Positions 32,501-38,147 of a stretch of DNA of 38,147 nucleotides are shown one piece after another. The notes below the pieces were generated by a model, which was not told where the DNA came from, made no database searches, and saw only the letters and a program-made list of their open reading frames with translations. This DNA comes from Tolypothrix sp. PCC 7910 (lineage in GTDB: Bacteria > Cyanobacteriota > Cyanobacteriia > Cyanobacteriales > Nostocaceae), in the NCBI RefSeq assembly GCF_011769525.1, contig NZ_CP050445.1, forward strand, positions 1 through 38,147. Direction: 5' to 3'. The translations under genes were made by a program, and so were the position numbers. Position 1 is the stretch's first letter. Every line of letters begins with the position of its first letter.

Positions 32501-34714
32501 CCAGTCTGTTTCTTCTAATTTAATTAGCGTTACTCGAAATAACGGCAATTCCTCTAGATTAAAACGTTCCTTTAACTCTGATGTTGCCAATTGGTGTGCT
32601 GTTGCTTCCCTTTCATCAAGTGGTAACTCAGACAGATCAACTTTGCGAATAGAAAACGATCCTGATGAATGAATGATTTGCGCTGGTTGTTCTTTAACTG
32701 TTGTAAAGGTTGTGCGAAAGATTTCATGTCGATGCAGCAGAATGTTGAGTGCCTGTTCCAAGACAACAACCTCAATTGCTTCTGGCATATGCAGCACAAT
32801 CGTCTCGTTGTAGACCGGTTCAAACGGATGAAGTTGATCAAAAAACCACAATTGCCGTTGAGGAAATGACAGTGGTAGTGGCCCTTGCCGTCCGCTAGCC
32901 TGGATAGCGGGTAGTTGCACTCCTTGCTCTCTAGCCGTATGATCAAGCCATTGAGCTTGCTCTGCAATCGTGGGTGAGGCAAAGAATTGACTAACTGGTA
33001 GGCTAAGCTGAAACTTGCGTTCTACTTGGGCGATCACCTGTATTGCCAGTAGTGAATGACCACCCAGATCGAAGAAGTTATCATAAATACTGACCGACTG
33101 CCGTTTTAGAACATTGCTCCAGGTAAGAACCAGATTTGCTTCAGTGACTGTGCGTGGCGCAACTACATCGATGGACTCCTGGCCAATAGAATTGGGTTCT
33201 GGCAATGCACGTCGATCAACTTTGCCATTTGGAGTCAGAGGTAGTGACTCTAGATAGACAAAGCCCTGCGGGATCATGTAATCAGGCAGCTTTGCCTTCA
33301 ACAGACTGCGAAGCTCATTCGTATTCATCACCTGCTCACTAGCAGGCACAATATAGGCTACGATGCGCTTATCATCTGGTTGATCTTCTCGAACAATGAC
33401 AATAGCTTGATAAACAGTTGGATGCTCTACTAAAGCAGACTCGATTTCTCCCAACTCCATCCGGAACCCACGGACTTTTACCTGATTATCAATGCGATCC
33501 AAAAACTCAATGTTGCCATCAGCTAAACAGCGCACCAAGTCACCAGTACGGTACAGTCGCTCTCCCCCGCTCCAGGAGGTATTCATAAATCTGGTTGCAG
33601 TTAACTCTTCCCGATTCAGATAACCACGAGCGAGACCCAAACCACCAACATACAGTTCACCAGGAGTGTTGTCTGGGACAGGTTGTTGATTTTCATCGAA
33701 AATATAGGCAACAGAATTAGCAATGGGCCGACCAATGGGAATTGTCTTGGCATCCATTGGCACATCATTCACCCGATACCATGTCGAAAAAGTTGTGTTT
33801 TCCGTCGGTCCATACATATGTAATAGGTTGGCAGGTGCACCGTGCTTGAGAACTTCGGCAACCCAATGAGGTGTAACGGCTTCACCACCAAACAAGAGAT
33901 AGCGCAACTGGCTGAAAGCATCTGGGACATCTCCAGCAACTTGATTGAATAATGCTGTAGTTATAAACAGAACACTGACCTGCTGCTCACGCAAGTGGGT
34001 AGCTAAAAGCTTTGGTGATAGCGCCGTCTCTTTGGGAATGCCAACCAGTTTTGCACCATGCAGTAGCGGTGCCCAAATCTCAAATGTCGCTGCATCAAAA
34101 GAAATATTAGATGCTTGAGCAATAATATCAGATGAATTAACTTGTATATAGTTTTGATTAATGACAAGATTTTGTACTGCTCTATGTGTAATCGCGACTC
34201 CTTTGGGTGTCCCAGTCGAGCCTGAAGTATACACAACATAAGCTAGGTTATCACCTGTAATGGTACTTTCCAAATTCTCAGTGCATTGCTGATCAATCTC
34301 TTCACAATTAGAGTCAATACTAATCACAATACAATCGTTTTTGGGGAGCTTATATCTCAGGTTTTGCTGTGTTAGAAGCAAAGAAACTTGAGCATCTTGA
34401 ATCATGAATGCTAACCGCTCTTGCGGGTAGGTTATGTCAAGAGGAAGATATGCCCCACCCGCCTTAAGAATAGCTAGCATCCCAACAATCATATCCAAGG
34501 AAGGTTCAACAAATAGACCAACCAACATGTCTGGTTGAACTCCCTGATCTCTCAGATAGCGAGCAAGTTTATTTGCGCGTTGATTTAATTCTCGATATGT
34601 TAAAGTTTCGTGCTTTGTCCCCCCACACAGTGCAGGGAACAACACTGCTACTTTATCTGATGCACAGTTAGCCTGATATTCAAAGAGGTGATGAACTAGT
34701 TGTGTGCGGATCAA
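26534..34714 (-). CDS. Three-module non-ribosomal peptide synthetase (A-T-C-A-T-C-A-T)
   Basis: A 2726-residue synthetase. Module 1: A about 1-510, T with its Ser near 552 (LGGHS). Module 2: C about 600-1040 (HHIILDG near 746), A about 1080-1570, T near 1620 (LGGDS). Module 3: C about 1670-2110 (HHIILEG near 1826), A about 2150-2640, T near 2688 (LGGHS). It starts with an A domain, so the first residue is a free amino acid. It ends at a T domain with no thioesterase, reductase or terminal C. Specificity residues read by eye are DAFFLGMTF (branched aliphatic, Val/Ile-like), DVWHMSLVD (Ser) and DLFNNALTY (Ala). No epimerase or methyltransferase is present. The start is TTG at 34714 with GAGGA upstream. 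No MbtH gene is visible. Confidence 0.96.
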   Translation of the reverse strand: MIRTQLVHHLFEYQANCASDKVAVLFPALCGGTKHETLTYRELNQRANKLARYLRDQGVQPDMLVGLFVEPSLDMIVGMLAILKAGGAYLPLDITYPQERLAFMIQDAQVSLLLTQQNLRYKLPKNDCIVISIDSNCEEIDQQCTENLESTITGDNLAYVVYTSGSTGTPKGVAITHRAVQNLVINQNYIQVNSSDIIAQASNISFDAATFEIWAPLLHGAKLVGIPKETALSPKLLATHLREQQVSVLFITTALFNQVAGDVPDAFSQLRYLLFGGEAVTPHWVAEVLKHGAPANLLHMYGPTENTTFSTWYRVNDVPMDAKTIPIGRPIANSVAYIFDENQQPVPDNTPGELYVGGLGLARGYLNREELTATRFMNTSWSGGERLYRTGDLVRCLADGNIEFLDRIDNQVKVRGFRMELGEIESALVEHPTVYQAIVIVREDQPDDKRIVAYIVPASEQVMNTNELRSLLKAKLPDYMIPQGFVYLESLPLTPNGKVDRRALPEPNSIGQESIDVVAPRTVTEANLVLTWSNVLKRQSVSIYDNFFDLGGHSLLAIQVIAQVERKFQLSLPVSQFFASPTIAEQAQWLDHTAREQGVQLPAIQASGRQGPLPLSFPQRQLWFFDQLHPFEPVYNETIVLHMPEAIEVVVLEQALNILLHRHEIFRTTFTTVKEQPAQIIHSSGSFSIRKVDLSELPLDEREATAHQLATSELKERFNLEELPLFRVTLIKLEETDWRFYLSAHHIILDGISIYNIFLPELESVYHSLVAGQPVSLPELPLQYVDFAAWQNQWLTDETLTSQLNYWKQKLANLPVLQLPTDLPYAAKTSYRGARQCLELSQELTRQLKSLSRQEGVTLFITLTTIINILLYRYTGQEDLAIGTVHSGRSQIEVQSIIGDFLNNLVLRTDVSGDPSFRELLTRVKTVVSEAYQYPDVPFEKLVNALQPERIAHQNPLFQVAFVMEPPLPTQNLHWRLSQLDIHSGTSKFDLLIELDDRPEGIIGRIEYSSDLFDDTTITRMIGHLQTLSQGVVADPDQSISRLPLLTEDEWQFLMSRNTVISYPQDTCLHDLFTAQVQRTPDNVAVVFEGSQLTYAELDQRSNQLAYYLQQHGIQSNALVAICIERSLEMVIAIYAVIKAGGAYLPIDPHYPAERIIFILEDAQPSLLLTQSHIKSQITQPLDQNCPTICIDTGWTLIQQQPKTTIHSSVTSDHVAYVIYTSGSTGKPKGVLVQHKAIVNRLLWMQDEYLLSSSDRILQKTPFTFDVSVWEFFWPLLAGACLVVARPEGHKDPGYLVDIIQREQITTLHFVPPMLSIFLEHPQVSNCRSLRQVMCSGEALAYELQERFFQRLSQAELHNLYGPTEASVDVTYWHCQRDSARRIVPIGYPVANTQIYILNKSLQPAPVGMAGELHIGGIQLAQGYLNRPQLTTEKFIPNPFIHDLNARLYKTGDLARFLSNGAIEYLGRIDHQVKLHGLRIEIGEIESVLGQHTLVCEVVVMVRTTQANNKQLVAYVVPHQPVVPGREQSLIAEMRTFCLSKLPQGMVPAVFVFLDKLPLTLAGKVDRRALPEPDLSASLRISTFVAPQTSTEKLLTEIWSEVLGISQVSIHDNFFNLGGDSMRAIQVLAQTNQHGIDLSLAQLFEQQTIYALAKLCKSQPETATKNIVQVTAFSLISGADRQKLPDDVEDAFPLSVLQAGMIYHTERDPGTDVYHDLMGSRICLPLVLGELRQVLKELSQRHPVLRTSIALMGFSEPLQLIHRDVTIPLMVEDLQHLSFVEQEKVIDGWFIEEKQQGFDWQKAPLLCVKIHQRDTNCFNLTLSFHHIILEGWSIAMLVTELFQLYLAALRKETTPLAPPPVSLFRDFVATEQRVVQSETAKNYWINKFADKPLSQLPRWPASYRSKDQPGVLEIKVPLELSERLKQLAYTARVPFKSVLLAAHLRMLKRHCNQSEITTGLVTNIRPETVDADRVLGLYLNTLPFYLNLSGGTWIDLVQATFKAEQEDIAFREYPLAELQRHLGHSPFETIFNIVHFHVYQDLLEHEELNGINEKVFQRTNFPLLTSFVLDPRSAQLDRIVIDYDGHEICFEQVKAIGDSYIGILEAMAAQPESRYEMQILPPASLQMAGLGKQDNLVIPDSEVCCIHTLFEDQVERTPDAIALAFHAIESTPSIAIHLSYRELNQRANQLAHYLKSFGVGTETLVGICVERTPEMVVGILGILKAGGAYIPFDPCYPQARLAFMLEDAQIQVMITQSTLLERLPEYKGSIVCLDTEKDLVLQQSQENLVDSIKPTNLAYVLYTSGSTGQPKGVAIEHRQTANLLYWAKNTFLLEELRGVLAATSLNFDLSVFEIFAPLSWGGKVIVAENILQLPCLADQEVITLINTVPSLMTNFVIEHLPASVQVVNFAGESLKGTLVQQIYDKGTVDKVFNLYGPTEATTYATWELIEKGQTDPLTIGNPIRATEAYILDEHLQPVPIGVPGELHLGGFGIARGYLERTELTDEKFIPHPFSPEPGNRLYKTGDLARYLPDNTIEYLGRIDHQVKIRGFRIELQEIEVVLMRHTKVSNAVVIARQNTLGATYITAYLVTKETQQIPACELRSILKMYLPNYMMPEFFVTLDALPLKTNGKIDYQSLPVPVQIQSSVKLEYVAPRTLDEQKLASIWEDLLSIENVGVNDNFFELGGHSILGMEMIARAFHQGLQLTIKQLYQTPTIAAMLGKSIQ

Positions 34715-34902
34715 TTTTGATTCCTCTAAAGACTATAAAAGGAAAGGAGTCAGAAACTTTGTAAGTACAATTACATCCATTGTTTGTAATATTCTTAAAT
34801 ATGATTATGATTATGTATTAAATTCGGGGTGAAATGGTAATTTCAAAGCTCAAGAAGCATTAAAACACCAAACAGGCACTTATTACAACTATTCACCGTA
34901 AT

Positions 34903-35158
34903 AATAGGCGAAAATAGAAGGTTCGTGCCACCAAGTGCAGCCTATGGCTAGAAACCTTATATAGCAAAAGTTACAGAGATTGATACGAGATTTAAGCGCG
35001 CTCGCAAAAAGATAAGTTGCACAAATAGTTTTTATAGTGCAGAGACAGTAAAATAACTTTGCCTAAAACAGAGCTTGGAGTACCTCGAAGTGCTCGGTCA
35101 TTTTACAAACCTTTACAAGGCTGCACCTGGTGACACGAACCTTCTATTTCCGCCTTAT
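34903..35158. mobile_element. MITE-like element with 40-bp terminal inverted repeats
   Basis: Ends 34903-34942 and 35119-35158 match at 35 of 40 positions as inverted repeats (core AATAGAAGGTTCGTG). The 256-bp element encodes nothing recognisable. This is the form of a non-autonomous transposon. It sits about 190 bp upstream of the NRPS start. No clear target duplication could be assigned by eye. Confidence 0.75.
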
Positions 35159-35554
35159 CTTTGAACAACGATGCGTCAAGTGGGTCAAGAACATCATTAT
35201 TGTTTTATTAAAATCTTTAGAACGGCATAAGGGCTAGAACGTGTAATTGGAGTCTCAAACTTCTCTCACTTCAATCATGTCCGCCACGCGATTGCCGTCC
35301 CCAAGAGAAAAAGCCCCGACCGTGCAAAAGTGTTGCGAGACATTGGCTGCTGAAACCTTTACTACAAGAGATGAAGAGGCTTTACTGTATTTGCCATTTC
35401 TTAAAAGATTTTCTTACTCTGTGCGGGAGCAACGCGGGAGCTTGACTGTTTTTATAAGAATCATTGGGCTAGGCTTTTTTATTGCAGCAGCCTTGCTCCT
35501 GTGATATCTATTTATTTCGATAATTATTAATTTTAATTAATTTTTTTAGTCAGA
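35159..35554. other. Region between MITE and iteron array
   Basis: No supported gene. An 85-codon plus-strand frame (35247-35504) starts at TTG, lacks a ribosome-binding site and ends in a hydrophobic stretch; it is probably chance. The last 60 bp are very AT-rich, adjoining the iterons. Confidence 0.5.
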
Positions 35555-35683
35555 TTTTGGAGCCAAATGGAGCCGTTTGGAGACATTTGGAGCCTAATTA
35601 TTAACAGAGCTTATATTTTTTTTATTTTTTTCGGACAAAAGTTGGCTCCATTTGGCTCCGTTTGGCTCCATTTGGCTCCACTT
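35555..35683. repeat. Inverted iteron array of 10-bp TGGAGCC units
   Basis: Four direct units lie at 35555-35594 (TTTTGGAGCC, AAATGGAGCC, GTTTGGAGAC, ATTTGGAGCC). Four units in opposite orientation lie at 35644-35683 (GGCTCCATTT, GGCTCCGTTT, GGCTCCATTT, GGCTCCACTT). A 49-bp AT-rich spacer with T-runs lies between. The 10-bp period places sites on one DNA face. This is the form of a replication origin, centromere or strong operator. Confidence 0.8.
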
Positions 35684-36146
35684 AATTTTTCTCCTAAAAA
35701 ATTCTGTAAAATCCTTATAGCAAGACTTTCAGCCAAAAATACAGGCTTTTATCTGACAGATAATTATATAACAGCTTTGCTGATGATAAATTTCTTGGGA
35801 GTGCTTTGATTTTTCAATCAAAAAATCTGACCAGCTTTAATAATTATAAATGTGAACTCACTACACATTTGCTCATGGTAAATTTCTGAAAAATAGAGTT
35901 GCTGATAAATTTTCGATTTAGCCAGAAGGTGAATGTTGAATCGTTCAATTCGCTCGACTCTGACCAATGAACAATTATTAGCTTTACTAATCACAAAAAA
36001 AGCACCCTAGCCCAAACCTACTGAAGTCAACCGTATAAGAGCTAAATTATTTATTCGAGGAGTGTGAAGAGAATTTAGTTCAACTTTACTACCTTCAATT
36101 GCATTCCACATAATTAGGATTTGGTGTAATCGCCAACTGAAAGTGC

Positions 36147-36189
36147 TTCTAAGTCTGCAATATCTCATTGCAGACTTAGAAATTTTTTT
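36147..36189 (+). terminator. Strong Rho-independent terminator on the plus strand
   Basis: A perfect 15-bp stem starting TTCTAAGTCTGCAAT (36147-36161) with a 5-nt loop is followed by seven T (36183-36189). No annotated plus-strand gene precedes it, which implies an unannotated transcript, possibly an RNA arising near the iteron array. On the minus strand no T-run follows. Confidence 0.8.
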
Positions 36190-36208
36190 ATGAATGCTTG
36201 AGACACAT

Positions 36209-36529
36209 CTATGAACTTGCGCCAGCCTCAGCCGCCGCTACATCTGATTTGGACTCCTTCACTTTTTTTTCAAAAATCTGGATTCCGGCATCAACTACCT
36301 CAAACCCTTTTTCTGTTCGTTGACCAAGCTTGCCCGATACAGCCCCAGCCCAGTCTGCAAACTCTGAGGCGCTAGTTTCAGCCTTGCGCCAACTTTTGGC
36401 GTTAACTAGAGCGGTAAAGACTATGCCGTTCTGATCAGTCAACTCGATTGCAACTTTCTTATTCTCTGCTGGTGTGGCTGTTGGTAGTGAGCCACTAAAT
36501 TTTATTGTGACTTCGCTTTTGGCTGACAT
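36209..36529 (-). CDS. Small protein of the cyanobacterial group often labelled FinO-like
   Basis: A 106-residue protein: SEVTIKFSGSLP at the start, then KVAIELTDQNGIVFTALVNAKSWRKAE, WAGAVSGKLGQRTEKGF and IQIFEKK. I recall this pattern from small cyanobacterial plasmid proteins annotated as fertility-inhibition FinO-like; the link to true FinO RNA chaperones is weak. The C-terminal tail is Ala/Ser/Lys-rich. It is preceded at 36558-36585 by an element shared with the divergent gene at 37198. The terminator next to it points the other way. Confidence 0.6.
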   Translation of the reverse strand: MSAKSEVTIKFSGSLPTATPAENKKVAIELTDQNGIVFTALVNAKSWRKAETSASEFADWAGAVSGKLGQRTEKGFEVVDAGIQIFEKKVKESKSDVAAAEAGASS

Positions 36530-36557
36530 CGCTTATTCAAACACTCTTGTTTTTGAC

Positions 36558-36585
36558 ATATCGTTAATATCCACTTATATACCAG
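36558..36585 (-). promoter_or_regulatory. Shared upstream element, copy 1
   Basis: The element contains TTAATATCCACTTATATACC on the plus strand and ends 28 bp before the start of the minus-strand 36209-36529 gene. Copy 2 at 37138-37167 is its inverse, differing mainly by two extra bases in the TATATA run. The equal distance to each start codon marks it as a promoter or operator. Confidence 0.65.
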
Positions 36586-36682
36586 TTCTGTAGTAGTTGA
36601 GATGTCAACGTAGAATCCCTGTGAATAATTCTAGTGATTGATAGTCCAGTAAATACGGTGAGTATTGCTGAAATAGCTCACA

Positions 36683-36722
36683 TGAAAAACCGCCTCAAAA
36701 ACTGAAAAACCGCCTCAAAAAC
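36683..36722 (+). repeat. Exact tandem 20-bp duplication
   Basis: TGAAAAACCGCCTCAAAAAC occurs at 36683-36702 and again at 36703-36722 without change. It could be two binding sites or a recent slippage duplication. Confidence 0.85.
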
Positions 36723-37137
36723 GTGATTTTTTCTCCCAGAAATTGACCAAAATCCTCCTACTATTTACCAAGTTAAAACCAAGAAATTGAAAACTTGGCA
36801 AGATTATGGAGACATTGGGTAAATTCTCTCTAAAAATTTTAATTTATTGATAATATTCTCAATAAGTCTCGGATGACAAGAATAAAAAACTGCCCAACAG
36901 TTTCCCAATTATTGTCAAGGTTAGGGCATAAATTACCCAGGATTAACCAGACTTTTTAAATCATGGCGAAAATAGGGAGAATATTGGTCAACACCAAAAA
37001 CTTTCGCACAGTACGCCAAAAAGTTTTGACAGATTTTGTGAGCCAAAAATAACAAACAAAAGAACAGCAATCAAAAAATACTACTAAAAACTACAGGTAC
37101 ACTACAAAAGCAACTAAACGGTTCACAACTCTAATCC

Positions 37138-37167
37138 CTGGTATATATAAGTGGATATTAACGATAT
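37138..37167 (+). promoter_or_regulatory. Shared upstream element, copy 2
   Basis: TATATAAGTGGATATTAACG lies in this copy, ending 30 bp before the ATG of the LprI-like gene. It is the inverse of 36558-36585, so each copy points at its own gene. Confidence 0.65.
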
Positions 37168-37197
37168 CCCAGAAATGAAAAAGTTAAGGAGCGTTTT

Positions 37198-37590
37198 ATG
37201 CTGAAGCGGATGGTTGTTGCTGTTTTACTTTTTTCCGGTGTAGCGCAGGCTGCTCCAGAAAATCAAGTTGACTATCAACAGATGTATAGCCAGTGCTTGA
37301 AGGCGGCGGGTGTTACAAACAATAGTTCAGTAGATCAGTGTTCACGCCAAACGTTTAAGGCTTCGGAGCAGGAAATGAATCGCCTCTACAGTAAAATTTA
37401 CAATCAAATTGCTTCTCGGCAGGCCCAAGATGCGAAAAATTTTGAACTTTCTCAAAAGTTTTGGTTGAGCTATCGAGATAGTCATTGCAAGCTGGCTGGA
37501 GCTTATGTTGGTTCACCGATGTACTCATACTGTCCAATGCAGTTAAATATTTCGCGGATTGCTGAATTAAGAGAGTTTACTCAAGAGTAA
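37198..37590 (+). CDS. Secreted LprI-like (DUF1311) protein
   Basis: A 130-residue protein with a Sec signal peptide (MLKRMVVAVLLFSGVAQA, cleavage near residue 19). The mature part has the LprI/DUF1311 layout: YSQCLKAAG, a Cys near 48, EQEMNRLYSKIYNQI, FWLSYRDSHCKLAG, YCPMQLNISRIAELREF, with several Cys for disulfides. Some members of this family inhibit lysozyme; others have no known role. AAGGAG lies 8 nt upstream of the ATG. It shares the upstream element with the divergent FinO-like-labelled gene, so the two are probably regulated together. Confidence 0.85.
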   Translation: MLKRMVVAVLLFSGVAQAAPENQVDYQQMYSQCLKAAGVTNNSSVDQCSRQTFKASEQEMNRLYSKIYNQIASRQAQDAKNFELSQKFWLSYRDSHCKLAGAYVGSPMYSYCPMQLNISRIAELREFTQE

Positions 37591-37714
37591 TGGACAGCCA
37601 CATTCACCAGGGTCAAATGAGCAGTGATTCTCTGAGGGGAGCGCAAGGAATTGATGAGCCGTTTTCAATATTGCATAGCTAAAGGAGCATCACCACGAGC
37701 GGAATTCTGTTGAG

Positions 37715-38147
37715 TTATCGGCTCAATCCTCGTCTTAAAGGTTGTTCTAACTGTTGTTCAAGTTCTTCTTCTAATTCATCTATTACCAAATCGAGTAATT
37801 CTTCTAATTCTGCTTGGGTGCGTGGGATTGAACCAAGCTGGATAGTTTCTTTGATGTCTTCTACTGGTTCTTCTTGCTCCAGCAGATGGCAGATAATTTT
37901 TTTATCTCGTTCGTCAGCTGACAATGCAGTTGCAGTTAGTGCCAGTGATAGTTGTTGATATCTCTGCTGCTTTGGGTTAGGTTCGGGTTGCTCTTGGGGT
38001 TGTTCTTGGATTTTTTCTTGATGTTGGTTGGCTTGAATTTGTGAAAGTTGTTGTGTGGGTTTGGCTGGATTTAATAGCAGTGAAATAATGCGGTGGTCGT
38101 CGCGTTTTGGTTGGTAATTAACTCCTTTATGTTTCTGCAATCCGGGG
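37715..38147 (-). CDS. Relaxase, C-terminal part (continues from position 1)
   Basis: These 143 residues continue the relaxase across the window ends. The junction codon (positions 2, 1, 38147) is TTC, giving AAYTFPGLQKHKGVNYQP, a smooth protein sequence. The rest is a Gln/Glu-rich, coiled-coil-like tail (KIQEQPQEQPEPNPKQQ, ELEELLDLVIDELEEELEQQ) without catalytic motifs, as expected for a mobilisation protein's tail. Stop at 37715. Read alone it would start at a TTG at 38140 and look like an unrelated hypothetical protein. Confidence 0.85.
   Translation of the reverse strand, partial: PGLQKHKGVNYQPKRDDHRIISLLLNPAKPTQQLSQIQANQHQEKIQEQPQEQPEPNPKQQRYQQLSLALTATALSADERDKKIICHLLEQEEPVEDIKETIQLGSIPRTQAELEELLDLVIDELEEELEQQLEQPLRRGLSR

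Larger units (their letters stand above)
36530..37197. other. Divergent promoter region
   Basis: No gene seen in 668 bp. It holds the two copies of a shared upstream element at its ends, the tandem 20-bp repeat at 36683-36722, and AT-rich sequence with A-runs between. It separates two divergent genes. Confidence 0.6.

Noticed and set aside
32572-32982. 136-codon frame within the NRPS
   Set aside because: Same-strand shadow of a condensation domain whose own frame carries all the motifs.
35247-35504. 85-codon plus-strand frame between MITE and iterons
   Set aside because: TTG start without ribosome-binding site and no motif; the hydrophobic end alone is not enough.
35555-35683. CRISPR array
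   Set aside because: Units are 10 bp, contiguous and without unique spacers; no cas genes are present.

Overview
The window reads as one complete circular plasmid of about 38 kb from a filamentous, Nostoc-like cyanobacterium. Evidence for the host is about a dozen HIP1 octamers (GCGATCGC), heptad GATTGNA-type repeats, palindromic small dispersed repeats, and protein families common on Nostocales plasmids (Uma2, DUF6753, Prim-Pol/DUF3987). Evidence for circularity is that the relaxase gene runs off position 1 on the minus strand and continues in the same frame from position 38147 to a stop at 37715. No rRNA, tRNA or CRISPR array was seen.

Layout: (1) 37715-38147 plus 1-1128 (minus) carry mobilisation genes: a 393-residue relaxase and MobC, with a hairpin-rich candidate oriT upstream. 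No type IV secretion genes are visible, so the plasmid looks mobilisable rather than self-transmissible. (2) 1593-3116 (plus) hold a small DNA-binding-like protein and a chimera of a truncated ParA-like ATPase with a DUF6753 membrane protein. (3) 3345-5481 (minus) hold a GNAT acetyltransferase, an ECF sigma factor whose 3' end contains a ClpX-type zinc-finger protein with its own ribosome-binding site, and a frameshifted small gene. (4) 5609-8686 (minus) is the large primase/helicase replication protein, rich in internal repeats. (5) 9060-9810 (minus) is a small operon led by a ribbon-helix-helix regulator, reading away from an operator-promoter. (6) 10123-16316 (plus) is a parC-like repeat cluster followed by ParM, a ParR-like protein, five proteins without known function (three with membrane segments) and a membrane-anchored P-loop ATPase. 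It looks like an actin-type segregation locus extended with an unexplained membrane/ATPase module. (7) 16765-19967 hold a minimal tyrosine recombinase beside a perfect 23-bp-arm palindrome, a cell-wall amidase, a CAP-domain protein and a Uma2 nuclease. (8) 20308-23663 hold a second partition system (ParA/ParB), an orphan antitoxin-like gene and two unknown genes. (9) 24793-34714 are a Tat-exported FAD oxidase and a convergent 8.2-kb three-module NRPS predicted to make an aliphatic-Ser-Ala tripeptide, with no thioesterase. (10) 34715-37590 hold a MITE, an inverted iteron array, an orphan terminator, and a FinO-like-labelled small protein diverging from a secreted LprI-like protein, both behind the same roughly 28-bp element.

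Taken together this is a low-copy-style replicon: its own replication protein, two segregation systems, a recombinase plausibly for multimer resolution, mobilisation genes, and a natural-product cargo taking over a fifth of its length. All functional statements come from reading motifs; no database search was possible.
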